A stretch of 64,000 bases of DNA, from positions 1,798,001 to 1,862,000 of the forward strand of contig JAZKJV010008264.1 in assembly GCA_037367405.1 (NCBI GenBank), read 5' to 3'. The position numbers and the translations under genes are program-made. Source of the DNA: Ottelia alismoides. Its lineage: Eukaryota > Streptophyta > Magnoliopsida > Alismatales > Hydrocharitaceae. The notes under the pieces are model-generated. The model had not been told where the DNA came from and did no database searches. It worked only from the letters and a program-made list of their open reading frames with translations. Below, one piece after another: positions 21,522 through 32,400 of the stretch (position 1 is its first letter; each line of letters opens with the position of its first letter).

Positions 21522-24162
21522 TGAAGGATATGGTTAGATCCTCAAGCGTATCACGGAAGTGTGATCGTCGTATCGAATAAGACGAAGAACGACTAGTCGT
21601 ACTAGTTGTTCTATGCAGCGGAAAATTAAAAAATTTTATGTGACGAAACCACATGATCCAAGAACACTTCTCGGATCGTTTCGTCTAAACCACAAACAAG
21701 TATTAGGGTTACCTCTTGAAGCGTGGTTGCGATCGAGTCTCTAAACGAAGAGACCTCCTGTCTCAAGTCCGATCCGACGGAGGAGACGCTTGCGAGCGCG
21801 GGGATGAACCACGTGCTTCTCGCAATCCATGTTAATGATCCAAGCGGCGGATCTCCTGATCTCGACATACGAGATCCTACATCTTCTTCACGAGCAAGGC
21901 ACGCCGAAGTAGAAGGAGATCCACGAGCAAACCATCGGGCACCATAACGACGACACTGCGACGATGGAGAACCTCTCTAGGGCATCCATGGTGGACGGCC
22001 ATGAGAGGGAGAGAGAGTAGGCGTGTAGAGAGAAAGAGAGAGAGATATGCTTCTCAAGCATAGTGTAAAGAAGAGCAATGGGGTGCCTCTCCTTTTATAG
22101 GATTTTGGGATCCATGGATCTCAATCCATGGGACAACACAAATCCAATGGCTCTCATTGATTGTGTTTCTTTTAATGGCTAAGATTTGTGTTGGTAAAAC
22201 CAACAACAATTAATTTAATTTAAATTAAATATATGTTGATAAATCAACACAATTTAATCACAAAATTAAATCATCAATACATGGAGATAATGGAAGAGAG
22301 AAAGCCTCCTTCCATGTGGAGAGGGGGGACGACCTCCCTTTCCTAATGGGAGTGGTGGTCGTCCACCCTCCTCCATAAGGAAGGTGGCTATTTTATCTTT
22401 TATGTAATCTCCATTATTTGCAACAACTTTTGTTGCAAATTATTCTACAAAAATAATTCACAATTATTTTTGTAGACATTGCAATCTTGCCATTGAAAAA
22501 TTTGTGAATAATATTCACAACCCAAAACAAAATGTAAATTACATTTTCAATTCAATGTCCAATGTGAATCCAATTCACATTAACATTTAATTAACAAATG
22601 TAAATTACAAATAGCTCTCTCTTATATATTATAAATCACATTTATAATATATGTGACTAATATGGATATTGCTATCCACATTATTCATATCCATGATAAT
22701 TAAATCACATTTAAACATCTTGGATCTCTAATCTTTGGTTCTCAAATAATATGAATCACATTCACATTATTTACATCTTTGATAATTAAATCACATTTAA
22801 TTATCTCAGATAACTCTCTTTATAATACGAATCAAATTCATATTACTCATGATAATTAAATTACATTTAATTATCCATTTTCTCAATGCTCGGATATATA
22901 TATATATATCAACAATAGAATTATCCATGAACTCCTTCAAGGATAATGCGCATTCTCCGCAGATACTTGGAGATAAGGACAGGGCGATTGTATTGTTCCA
23001 CGTATAGTGACATAGATATTGAGATCTATCTCAAATCCAGATCGCGGGCCTCCCATAGATGCTTGATTAAATCAAGACCGTAAATCTAATCTTCTCATTG
23101 CATCTGAATCACATTCAGATCAATGTCAAACACTTGGACGAAGATCAAATCACTTCTCTACTGAGAGGAGTCACTAAAATCCAGACCCGTTTCATCACTC
23201 CCTAGGAATGGAAGTGTCATGGTTATACAATCGTTTATGATCACATCACCCTCAGGTATTCCCAATACTTGTACATCCTGCATACTGGAAGACTCAGACT
23301 AAACCCAAAGTATTGGATCAACTTTATATTGTCTACTTCATGGTTTTTATCAGTAAGTTTCTCATTCGATCATTGGAAGTTGGTATCAATCATACACTTT
23401 CCAAAAGCATATATCATACCTAGGTCTTGATCATATACTTTCCAAAAGTATATATCAAACCTACAAATTCAGTCAAGCTTCCAAAGCGAGACGACCGTGC
23501 GCACGGAATTTGATTCTTCCCAATATCTCATGAGTGAGCTCATGTCTTCCGTTTCAGTAACTGAACCTGTATGATCCCTTTGAGAGATCGTATTACTCAT
23601 ATGCCCTTATATGCACACCAGCGCGCCGGTGTATAGACCTTGATTAGGTCATCAACCTATTGGTCTGCCAAATGTACATACTTAGACATATAGCAACACA
23701 TCTGTCTCCGGTCAGAGGATGCGTGCTTATATCATGACAGCATACGATATAGGACTTTGGTTATCTCGATCTCGTTAAGTCAACTCTTTGACCTAACTAT
23801 CTGACACCTCTGAATCTCTATTCCTATGTAGAGGACCTGCATCAAGAGGTCGGTCAGATATCAGCCTTAATGAGAAAGGATTGCCATCTCCTACTCAGGC
23901 TGGAGATCATCTCTTAACAATCATTTGACGGTGCTCGATGAGTCCTCTATCTAATCCTTTAGATATTCATCCAAGCACCAGCCTCTATGATTCAACAGTT
24001 GAATCAACAGTTGTATGATTATTAAGATGTTCATAGTATATAACCCTAATTGTATTAAGGGACCTATTATGCAAATTAATTATTCTTCATTTCAGATCAG
24101 GGAATTATATTTGCAATAACATTTATTGCATAATGGCTCGCCGTGGGCTCGCATTTCCATCA
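21522..24162 (-). repeat. C1 5' LTR (right)
   Basis: Direct repeat of 9608-12249. It ends TTTCCATCA where the left LTR has TTTCCAACA. It contains the TATA box (22093-22101), a GA tract and the palindrome array (about 22540-22880). Confidence 0.92.
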
Positions 24163-24167
24163 GCCAG

Positions 24168-24615
24168 ATCATGCCACGTAGAGAGATTTTCATTAAGTCA
24201 ATTTCAAGTCTGCGATTGTGATGGATTTGCATATGAAGTCAACTTAAATGGCCGAGAAAGTGAATGCATGTGCAGGTTTATGCAGATGAAACACTTGGTA
24301 TGTCCACATCTTATAGTCGCAGCTTCACATACACGTACACATGTAGATAACCATGATCTATGTCCACAGTACTTCTCCAGCGATTGCTATCATCAGGCGT
24401 ACAACTTCTTCTTGCATCCCATACCAGATAGACGTTATTGGGGGGAAGAAGACGCCACTATTATGTTACCTCCAAAAATCGGGAAGAGAAATGTCGGAAG
24501 GCCTGTACAGGGAAGAATTAGAAATGAAATGGATAAAATGTGCGTACGGTTGAAATTTTGTAAAATCTGCAAGCAAGCAGGACACAATAGATTAAGTTAT
24601 CCACACAGAAAATAG
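24168..24615 (+). pseudogene. MULE transposase, C-terminal part (SWIM zinc finger)
   Basis: Continuation of the transposase cut at 9602. The frame reads a SWIM finger with C-x-C-x(n)-C-x-H ligands (SECMCRFMQMKHLVCPHLI), which in MULE transposases contributes to DNA binding. It ends with a zinc-knuckle-like FCKICKQAGHN whose last Cys is replaced (LSYP), then a stop at 24615. An upstream open stretch to 24133 is C1 LTR sequence and not part of the gene. Confidence 0.88.
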
Positions 24616-24719
24616 GAACACATGGATCTGTAAGGATATTTTAATTGCATAATTTACATTTCATTTGCAATTTAAATTAATAGTTAATATTTTCATGAAA
24701 TTTACAATTGTTAATGTAG

Positions 24720-27700
24720 ATGGCACAAATGGATAGAGTTCCTGGATCAGTAGATACATATGTATTGTATATGCAGAATGAGCATCGATCATCACAACCT
24801 ACTAGCTCGATAAGTAATTTCATAACTTCTTAAATTTCCTATTTTTTAATGTTGTTGCTTATTTTTATTCAAAATATTTTACAGATTCGATTTGTAGAAA
24901 CAATGAGTTACTAAACAACATTTCTGACAAGAAGAGTGTCTCAATAGAACGATTGTTAGAAGCGCCTGGTTTCTCTTGTGTGGTGAACATGAGAAAAGTA
25001 CAAATGGATCCTTCATTACTAACCAGTTTGCTAGAGAGGTGGAGACCTGAGACACACACACTTCACTTACGTTTTGGGGAGGCTACCATTACTCTACAGA
25101 ACATGGTATTAATTAGTGGATTGAGAGTTGATGGTCTACCTGTCACTGGACCAGATACTTCGACAGGTGGATGGGATGCACTGTGCCTGAGTTTGTTAGG
25201 ATTAGTACCCACTCGGATAAAGAGTGGAAAAGTGAAGCTGTCATGGATACGCGACGTCTTCTTCAGCACAGCACATCCGCTGCCGGGTATTGAAGACGAA
25301 CAACAAGCGACTCGTTTGGTTAGAACACTAATTTTCTATCTTATAGGATGTAGTGTTCTTGCAGACACCAGTAGAGATATGGTACCTCTAAGGTATGCTC
25401 TACTGAGTCAAAACTAAATTTTACATGTGTTATTGTATTCTTATAAATAATGCTTAAACAATTTTTATAGATACCTATTACATTTACGTGAACTGGAAGA
25501 ATGCACTCAACTTGCTTGGGGTGTTGCTGCTTTTGTGCATATGTATTCGGAGCTCGATAGGGGAGCAAAGATCGGTACATCTAGGATATACGGCTTCTTC
25601 TCAATTTTACAGGTATATAAAGTACTCCATATGTCTCGTGTTCTCAATAGTATTTTGTTTATTTATGTCTTTTAATATTTTCAAATACAGGTTTGGGCAT
25701 GGGAGCATGTATATATTGGAAGACCAATAGTACGTGATGGTACTCAGATCAACGGATGTGCATTAGCACTAAAGTGGATAGGAGTGCGCACTTTTGAGGA
25801 GAATGTTCATACAACAACACTAGCATTCTATCCTAATGAGTTGGATACACAACAATCTCATCAGGTAAGAATGATGATACTTCTCACATTTTTTAAAATT
25901 ATTGTAAACGATTATGTATAATTTTTTTAACAAAATACAGATGATTTGGACATCGTACGTCGATGGGATAATAACACAACTACATCCTATTTGCAGAAGT
26001 GGTCAGGCTGTTTGGATGAGTCGAGTGCCACTTGTATGTTACGATCTCGCAGTGATGCACTTACCTGATCGTGTGATGCGTCAATTTGGAATGCGACAAT
26101 ATATTCCTACTTCCTTTGAGAGGATAAATGTTGTATCTCGACGTAACAAGATTCGAAGTACTGACATCCTAAATTGGTCTACTTTACATCGACAATACGT
26201 GAATCGTTAGATGATATAGGGAAGCCACAGTTGTTCATGAGCACACGGATTCCAATACCGATATTTACATTCAATGGTATTGGAATATAACAAGAAGATG
26301 GATCCAGACACAGATTTCTCCTCCTACAGTAGCTTACCGACCACATGGAACAATGGAAAGACGTCTAGTATGTTTAAAAAATCTACTTATTCTTCTTATA
26401 TTCTATTAAATTATTCTTATTATATTCGTAAATAGAATAGGTGGACACGATTATACAAGGAAGAAATAATATGGATGAAATTAGACGATCAACAGACTTA
26501 CCTTCCAGCATAAGGACAACAATCGAAAACACAATTAATATATTCGATGAGACACTCAACATGTTCTCCTTAATGTATCCATTCCAACAATATGAGCAAC
26601 AATACATGCCATCACAGGAGCATCATACTTCGGGAGCATCATGTTTTGTGATTTCTTTCTTATAAATGGAAACTATTTTGTTTCTCTTTTGGACGAGTGA
26701 ATTTTTAAAATTATATGTTGTAAATCGTACAGGTAGGAATTACACAGAATATGGTGGGGAGGGATCGCAACCATCACCGATGTTTGGGACTTCATGTGTT
26801 AATTAATTCTTTATATATAGTAAACTTATATTAGTGTATCGATTTTTTGACATATAAACACAATTCCTCAAAAAATATAGTAGGACACGGTGACCATGCA
26901 TTTTCGCAAGGTCAAACAATGGAGGAGTCAGTATTTAGAACCTCAAGAATGACGTCTGCGGGATATGACGGACAAGGGTACCCATCAATTCAACAAGGAC
27001 TCGCATCTTGAGGTTGTTAAACTTAATATTCTTCTTTTAGTAGTACTTGCATTTACGTGATATCTAATTAATTAATAACGTTCATGTATGAGTTATATAG
27101 AATATAACACTTCAGGATCTCAATAAGATCAAACCGGATTAGGAGCTTCAGGTTATAACAACTTATTTAATAAAATGACTAAATACAATAACTAATGTGT
27201 ATCTTTTGTAATATTTTCTAAAAGATGAATATCTCATTTTTGCAGGATATGGAGAAGCTTTCAGTCAATCACAATTTGCAGGATCATCATTTGTTGATCC
27301 TTTGAGTCTGGGGTATAGCGGGCAGGAATTTCTGCTAATTCAACTAGGATTCGTATCTGCAGGTTATTATAGTTAATTTATTACATTGTATCCTTCTCTT
27401 ACTTATAGTTTAATTTATGTGACATATAATATAATTAATATCTTTCAGGTATGATCTATATAGAGTATGGCTTTGCAGGATCTCAAATCGGTGAAGCGGG
27501 ATTTAGAGGTTCAGGTATAAATATCTTATTGAATACAAGAACTCATTTCAGTACGTTATGTTTATCTTCTGTGATACTTACAACAATATAAATGGCTCAA
27601 TCGTATAGGACCATCTCTTGTTGGTCCTTAGACTCAATTTGACTCTGGACCCTCTCAGCTCACACCGTCTACTCAATATAGTTCACAAATATTTGATAGT

Positions 27701-28083
27701 GTTCGTCAAATGGAGACAACTAATTTTGAGAGACAGTTGTTTGGTCTACCCACGATAATACCACAACAACGTCCGGAGATGCCTCGAAGACCCTCTCCCG
27801 GAGTAAGGATCACTGAGCCTCCTCCATTAGAACCGCCTCGCCAGTCAACAAGTGTACGGACTTCAAGAAACCAGGAAACTCGAACAATCGACCTTCACAG
27901 AAGTTGTCAGCTAGGCCGCATCCTCCAGGGCACATTCCAACACATTCGAAGCAAATTTCCAAGCAAAAGAAGAAGACAGCACATGAGGAGAGTCACAGAA
28001 AAATGGGAGATAGGGGTAAAGGAAACGACAAAGGAGGAGGTGGAGGAGGTGGAGGAGGAGGTCTGAAGAGATTTCTAAAGATA
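24720..28083 (+). pseudogene. Plant mobile domain (PMD/MAIL-like) gene of the MULE
   Basis: PMD proteins (often labelled serine/threonine phosphatase 7 long form homologs) occur as host genes and inside transposons; a silencing-related role is known for host MAIN/MAIL1. Exons that fit: 24720-24813, 24885-25392, 25471-25612, 25691-25864 and 25941 onward, with in-phase GT-AG junctions. Family motifs: LLERWRPETHT, LHLRFGEATITLQNMV, ISGLRVDGLPVTG, TRLVRTLIFYLIGC, LELEECTQLAWGVAAF-like, VWAWEHVYIGRP and MIWTSYVDGI. A TAG at 26208 interrupts where family members read Trp. A further stretch (26260-26370) keeps ITRRWIQ in another frame, then VDTIIQGRNN-like and DLPSSIRTT (26440-26560). The 3' end has repeated small exon-like units and a Gly-rich tail. 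An AATAAA lies near 28151. Broken, so a relic. Confidence 0.85.
26950..27590 (+). repeat. Tandem duplication (about 355 bp offset) in the PMD 3' region
   Basis: 26956-27012 resembles 27310-27365 (GGGATATGACGGACAAGGG-like versus GGGTATAGCGGGCAGG). 27093-27150 resembles 27450-27515 (TATATAGAATAT...CAGGATCTCAA). The order is the same in both units, which points to a duplicated pair of short exons. Confidence 0.65.
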
Positions 28084-28635
28084 TGAAAACTATAAGTTAT
28101 TGTATTTTTTTCTTATTATTTGTAAACACATCTTTGTTCTTTTATGAATTTAATAAAATACTTGCCTTTTCCTAAACACTAATTGATGTCAAGTTGTACG
28201 TTGTTGAGCTATCTCAATGGTAAAGAATGTTGAACACGATCTCAATTTCTTTATGTTTACTATAATATTCCTGATATGTCAACTAAAACTTTTCTTAGTA
28301 TATATCAATAGTACATAATAAATTTAAAAATAGAGATATACATCATATTTAAAATAACGTATCGGGGAGAAGCGAGACGAGGAGGAGGTGCAAAAGGAAC
28401 GGTAACCCATCCAATCATGAGAGCACGAAGCTCCTAGTGATAGATCGAAAAGCTTGCGATGAAGAAAAATACCGAAAGCCTATTTACTTTATTTTGATTT
28501 TTTAATACTTATTTACAAAATATCCTCAGTGGTCCTCATTTATATGTAATAGAGAAAATAATAATATTTTCTTTATTTATAGTATCGAATATGAAGTAAA
28601 ATGTGAAATGGGTGTATTTTGTAAATTACCCATGT
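28084..28635. other. MULE 3' region without recognisable gene
   Basis: AT-rich DNA after the PMD stop with a possible polyadenylation signal (AATAAA near 28151). Nothing else recognised. Confidence 0.5.
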
Positions 28636-28779
28636 CCAAATCGGCACCTGTGGTGCCGATTTGGGCTGAGCACCCCAAATCGGTACCTGATGTGCCGATC
28701 AATACATATTTTTTAAAAAAAATTCATTCATGCCTATTTAATTAAATTCCAATTTTTTAAAAATTATTTAAAAAATCCC
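28636..28779 (-). repeat. MULE right terminal inverted repeat
   Basis: Inverted copy of 6318-6454. The inner edge is a perfect hairpin (13-bp arms CCAAATCGGCACC, 28636-28648, with 28652-28664, 3-base loop). A further AAATCGGTACC motif lies at 28677-28687. Confidence 0.75.
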
Positions 28780-28788
28780 TCAGCCAAT

Positions 28789-29452
28789 GGCATAATAGTT
28801 TAAAATGAAAATGGGTAAATCACCAGGACATTTCTCATGCAATCTCAATCTCCATGATTATCGAATTATATTAGTTGGATAACATTTTTTGCTGATGCTG
28901 AAGTTCTAAAAATGGTACTTGGATTGATGGATAAATTTAGTAGAACTTGAATTGTAGCAAATTTGATTAAAAAATGAATAATTTGAATATTTGTTACATC
29001 ACCATCTCCACCTTTTTGGGATTTGATCCTTCCTGGAGTGTTCTTAACATCTCAAGTCATCATTCAAGTCTGCAATTGGTGACAGGAACTTGCAGGTGAC
29101 ATCGTGCAGCAAGGAGGAGCGCTGCCGGAGGCAATCCACCACTACTATCGGAGTAGCTCTTGTCGGTCTTGTCTCCTTGGACTCCGGTCAAGTTGAGGCC
29201 TTTTTATTCCTCTTCTTAGGTAATATTTAGTTTCTAGTTTCAATTCCTACCTTTATTTTCAATTTTAATCACGTTAGTAGGTTTAATTTCAAAATCCCTC
29301 TTTTGACCTGGAGCTTGAGCTACACGCCAAATCCACAAGTTCTCGACTGTAATTTTTCTATTTTCACTTCACATCATTACCCATCGTGTTTACCAATCGA
29401 TCCATTAGATCAACCCAGATCTATCGTGGATCTAGGATTCAATCTCCATTAG
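28789..29452. other. Unassigned spacer between the MULE and G1
   Basis: 664 bp with no recognised gene or repeat end. It is AT-rich, with a GC-richer patch at 29090-29210. It could be original host DNA or the eroded end of another element. Confidence 0.4.
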
Positions 29453-32400
29453 TGATGAGCGGGCCGAGCGATGCAGCTAAGTGATGTCAATGGTCGTTGC
29501 GACCTCAATCACCTGAGTTGAACTCAAAAAGAAAAATGTAGACTACCAATGGAAGCAATCAAGCACAAAAATTGAAAGAAACGGTCTCGCTATTTATTTA
29601 ACCCTGTATAGCCTCCATGGTCGAACACAAGGAGCACGAGCTAAGCTTACGAAGTAGTCGAGAAATCAGGAATGAAAAGACATATTTTGGTGGTTTTTAG
29701 TTTGCAATTTTTTTTATATATTTTATAATAAGAAAAATGAATACAAGACGAATGAAATAACAATGCAAAAATGTTTTATTATGACTAAAAATAGTCAAAA
29801 ATGCTCAGTAAAAATATTTTTTGTTTTTAAAATGTGCAAGTATTTTTGGGTATTTTGTGGAATTTTTCAGATTTTTATATAATTTTCTAAATATACAAGA
29901 AAGCCAAAATATGCAAACATTATACAGCCTGGATAAAAAGGCAACTTTAAAATATCTAAAGTACCCCTAAACGCATGGTTGTAACTTTATGTGAAACTAG
30001 ATAAAAAGAGCTAACTACAGAAATTGAAAACACATTTTTTATTTTTATAGAATTTTTAATGATTTTTATAAGATTTTACGTCTTTTGTGATTTTCAGGGA
30101 TTTTATAAAATATAATGATACAAAAATGCTACTGGAATGAAAACAAAACACATAAAGCACACGAATTTTTGTAAAATTTTTAAGAGTATTTTTGTATTTT
30201 TATGGATTTTCTAAATTAGACAAACTGAATTTTTAGGGTTTTTGTTTTTTTGGAAATAGAAAAAAAATCAAATTGCATCACAAAAATTACCAAAAATATT
30301 ACTCAGTAGCAGGATCTACTGGTAATTTTTTAGGAATTTTTGATGTAGATTTGATATTTATTCAATCAAAGACAAGACACACAGGTCATAGGGACTGAAA
30401 TGCAAATAGTTTAAGTCTCTGGACTAAACAATAACGTGCATAAAAAGTGTGCAAATTTGGAAAACTTTTCAATCAAACGTAACATGACATAAATCTAGGG
30501 CAAAACATGCAAAAACACAAATGTTTATGTGATCAAGCATGTGTCTCCAGACAATGAGGACTCAAACGCAAATACTAGAAACTATAGGGATTAAAGTGCA
30601 ATGAGTTCAACCACAACTTTTATTTACAGACTAAAACATAAAACATCACAAATGCAGGGTAAAAAGATCAATATACCCTTGCAGCACGTGAGAGGCGTGT
30701 GAGGACACGTGGAGGCCACTGATGTGGGTGTGGACATGCATTTTGATCGCTTCAGATGTCAGATCTGACGCTCTAGGAGTGGTCGAGGATGTAGGGTGCA
30801 GATGGACGTCAGGTCTGACATCCAACAATTTACAGGTCTGTTGTGTCGACGGTCTCTATACGATCTGGAAGTACAGGCTAATCCAACAGTGCTGGAGTAG
30901 CCTGGACGAACATCGCTGGGGCGAACTTCACTGGAGCACCGAAGGTGTTCCTTAGCTCCGATGGTCGATCAAGAAGCACCGGATGGGTCGTGGGAGGCTT
31001 CCGCGTCGACTGAGCAGACCCGATGGAGCAGACACTGGTCGGATGGGTGTGACGACTGAGGGGACGTAGAGCTACTCCGGTGAGTCTCGGATGGACGGAA
31101 TCAGGGGTCTTCAGCTCGTGCTTTCACCTGCAAATGGCAGCTGGGACTCGGGGCGATGCTCCGACTCGGGTTATTGGAACTCAAGGTCAAAGAAGCGGAA
31201 GGAGGCGGGCATCAATCTCCAGCGAAGATGGTAGGGGAGATCTGGATCCTAATCTTGACCTGATGGTTGAGGCTCATGGTGATCTGGTTGTGGAGCGAGA
31301 TGGGGGGTGAGAGCGCGGATCGATTGGAGCGGCTAGAAGTGGGTAGAGGGGCTCTGACCGATTAGTCGGAGAAGGCAAATGTATGGCGATGCTAAATGGA
31401 AATATTTGAACAAACGAAAAGGCGGGAAGGATAAAAGGGTTACCTGATGTTCGGGATGTGCTCCTGAGCTCCATACGAGGATGAGCGTCGGGGTGATGGC
31501 CTCAACAAATCCATGTCACGTAGGGAAGGCTGCTCGTCGTGGAGATTCGGCCTCGAAGGTCGAGAGTCGGCTATGCTACACCAAATCGAGCACCAAGCGA
31601 TGCTCCGAGCAGACGTCACTTAGCTGGAGGTGGCTAGGGTTAGAAATGGGAGAGAGGCACTAGCTACTGTCCTGGGGGAGCGGATGAGAAGCTATATAGC
31701 ATTCCAAGGAGGTTAGAAGAATCGGGCGAAGGCACGCGTGAAGGAGATCCATGCCTTCCTAGGGATTCACGAGGGTCCTCGATCCTAGGAGGATCCACGA
31801 GAGAGAAATCAGGGTGAGGGCACTGACGAGCAACCCGAACGACTAAGGCAAAATGGTATCAATGGTCATTGTGACCTCAACCACTCAGACTGGGCTCAAC
31901 AAGAAAAATCAGAGACCACCGAACTAAGAAAATCGAGCAATCAATGTGGCAAGCAGTCTTGCTATTTATTTTTACCTGGTATAGCTACTAGGGTCGAACA
32001 CAAGGAGCATGAAATGCGAAAGCTATGAAGTAGTCGAGAATCCAAAAAGAAAAGAAATGGTGGTTTTTAATTTTTCAAAAATTTTTATGGTTTTTTTAAT
32101 ATAAGAAAAAGGCTAAAAGGGAACACAAATCAACACTCAACAGATTATTTAAGAGCTAAAACAACTCAAAAATGCAGAATAAAAATATTTTTGTGTTTTT
32201 AAAATATTCATATGTTTTTTTTAATTTTCTTAGATTTTTCTGATTTTTAATTAATTTCCTAAAAATCAAACAAGGCCAAAAATGGCAAACAGTGTACAGC
32301 TGGAATCTAATGGCAAACTAAAAATACTTAAAATGCTTATAAAATCCGAGCAGCAACTTTATGTCGAACTACAAGTAAAAACCTAACTAAAGAAGAAGAA

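Larger units (their letters stand above)
9608..24162 (-). mobile_element. C1: Ty1/copia element (Angela/Tork-like), minus strand, in the MULE transposase
   Basis: Two LTRs (9608-12249, 2642 bp; 21522-24162, 2641 bp) in direct repeat, with perfect target duplications GCCAG at 9603-9607 and 24163-24167. On the minus strand the Met-tRNA primer site (21506-21519) follows the right LTR and a purine tract precedes the left LTR (12250-12264), so the element is read right to left. Over their first 140 bp the LTRs differ at roughly 8 positions, so the insertion is not young. Internal pol is decayed but RT is recognisable as copia. The 5' leader is interrupted by solo LTR S1 and a LINE fragment lies inside. 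Confidence 0.92.
6318..28779 (+). mobile_element. Mutator-like element (MULE) with transposase and PMD gene, broken by nested copia C1
   Basis: The ends are inverted copies: about 6318-6454 and 28636-28779 share AT-rich outer sequence, then TGTATTGATCGGCA, then AAATCGG motifs. The flanking 9-mers TCGGCCAGT (6309-6317) and TCAGCCAAT (28780-28788) match at 7 of 9, as expected for an old MULE target duplication. Removing C1 (14.6 kb) leaves about 7.9 kb. That holds a MURA-type transposase relic followed in the same orientation by a PMD relic. PMD genes carried by MULEs are known in plants. The transposase has several stops and frameshifts, so this copy is dead. Confidence 0.8.

Noticed and set aside
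24133..24162. Upstream extension of the SWIM-finger frame
   Set aside because: This part is the end of the C1 LTR; the transposase resumes only after the target duplication.
28011..28083. Gly-rich tail as a separate small protein
   Set aside because: Best explained as the low-complexity C-terminus of the PMD gene.
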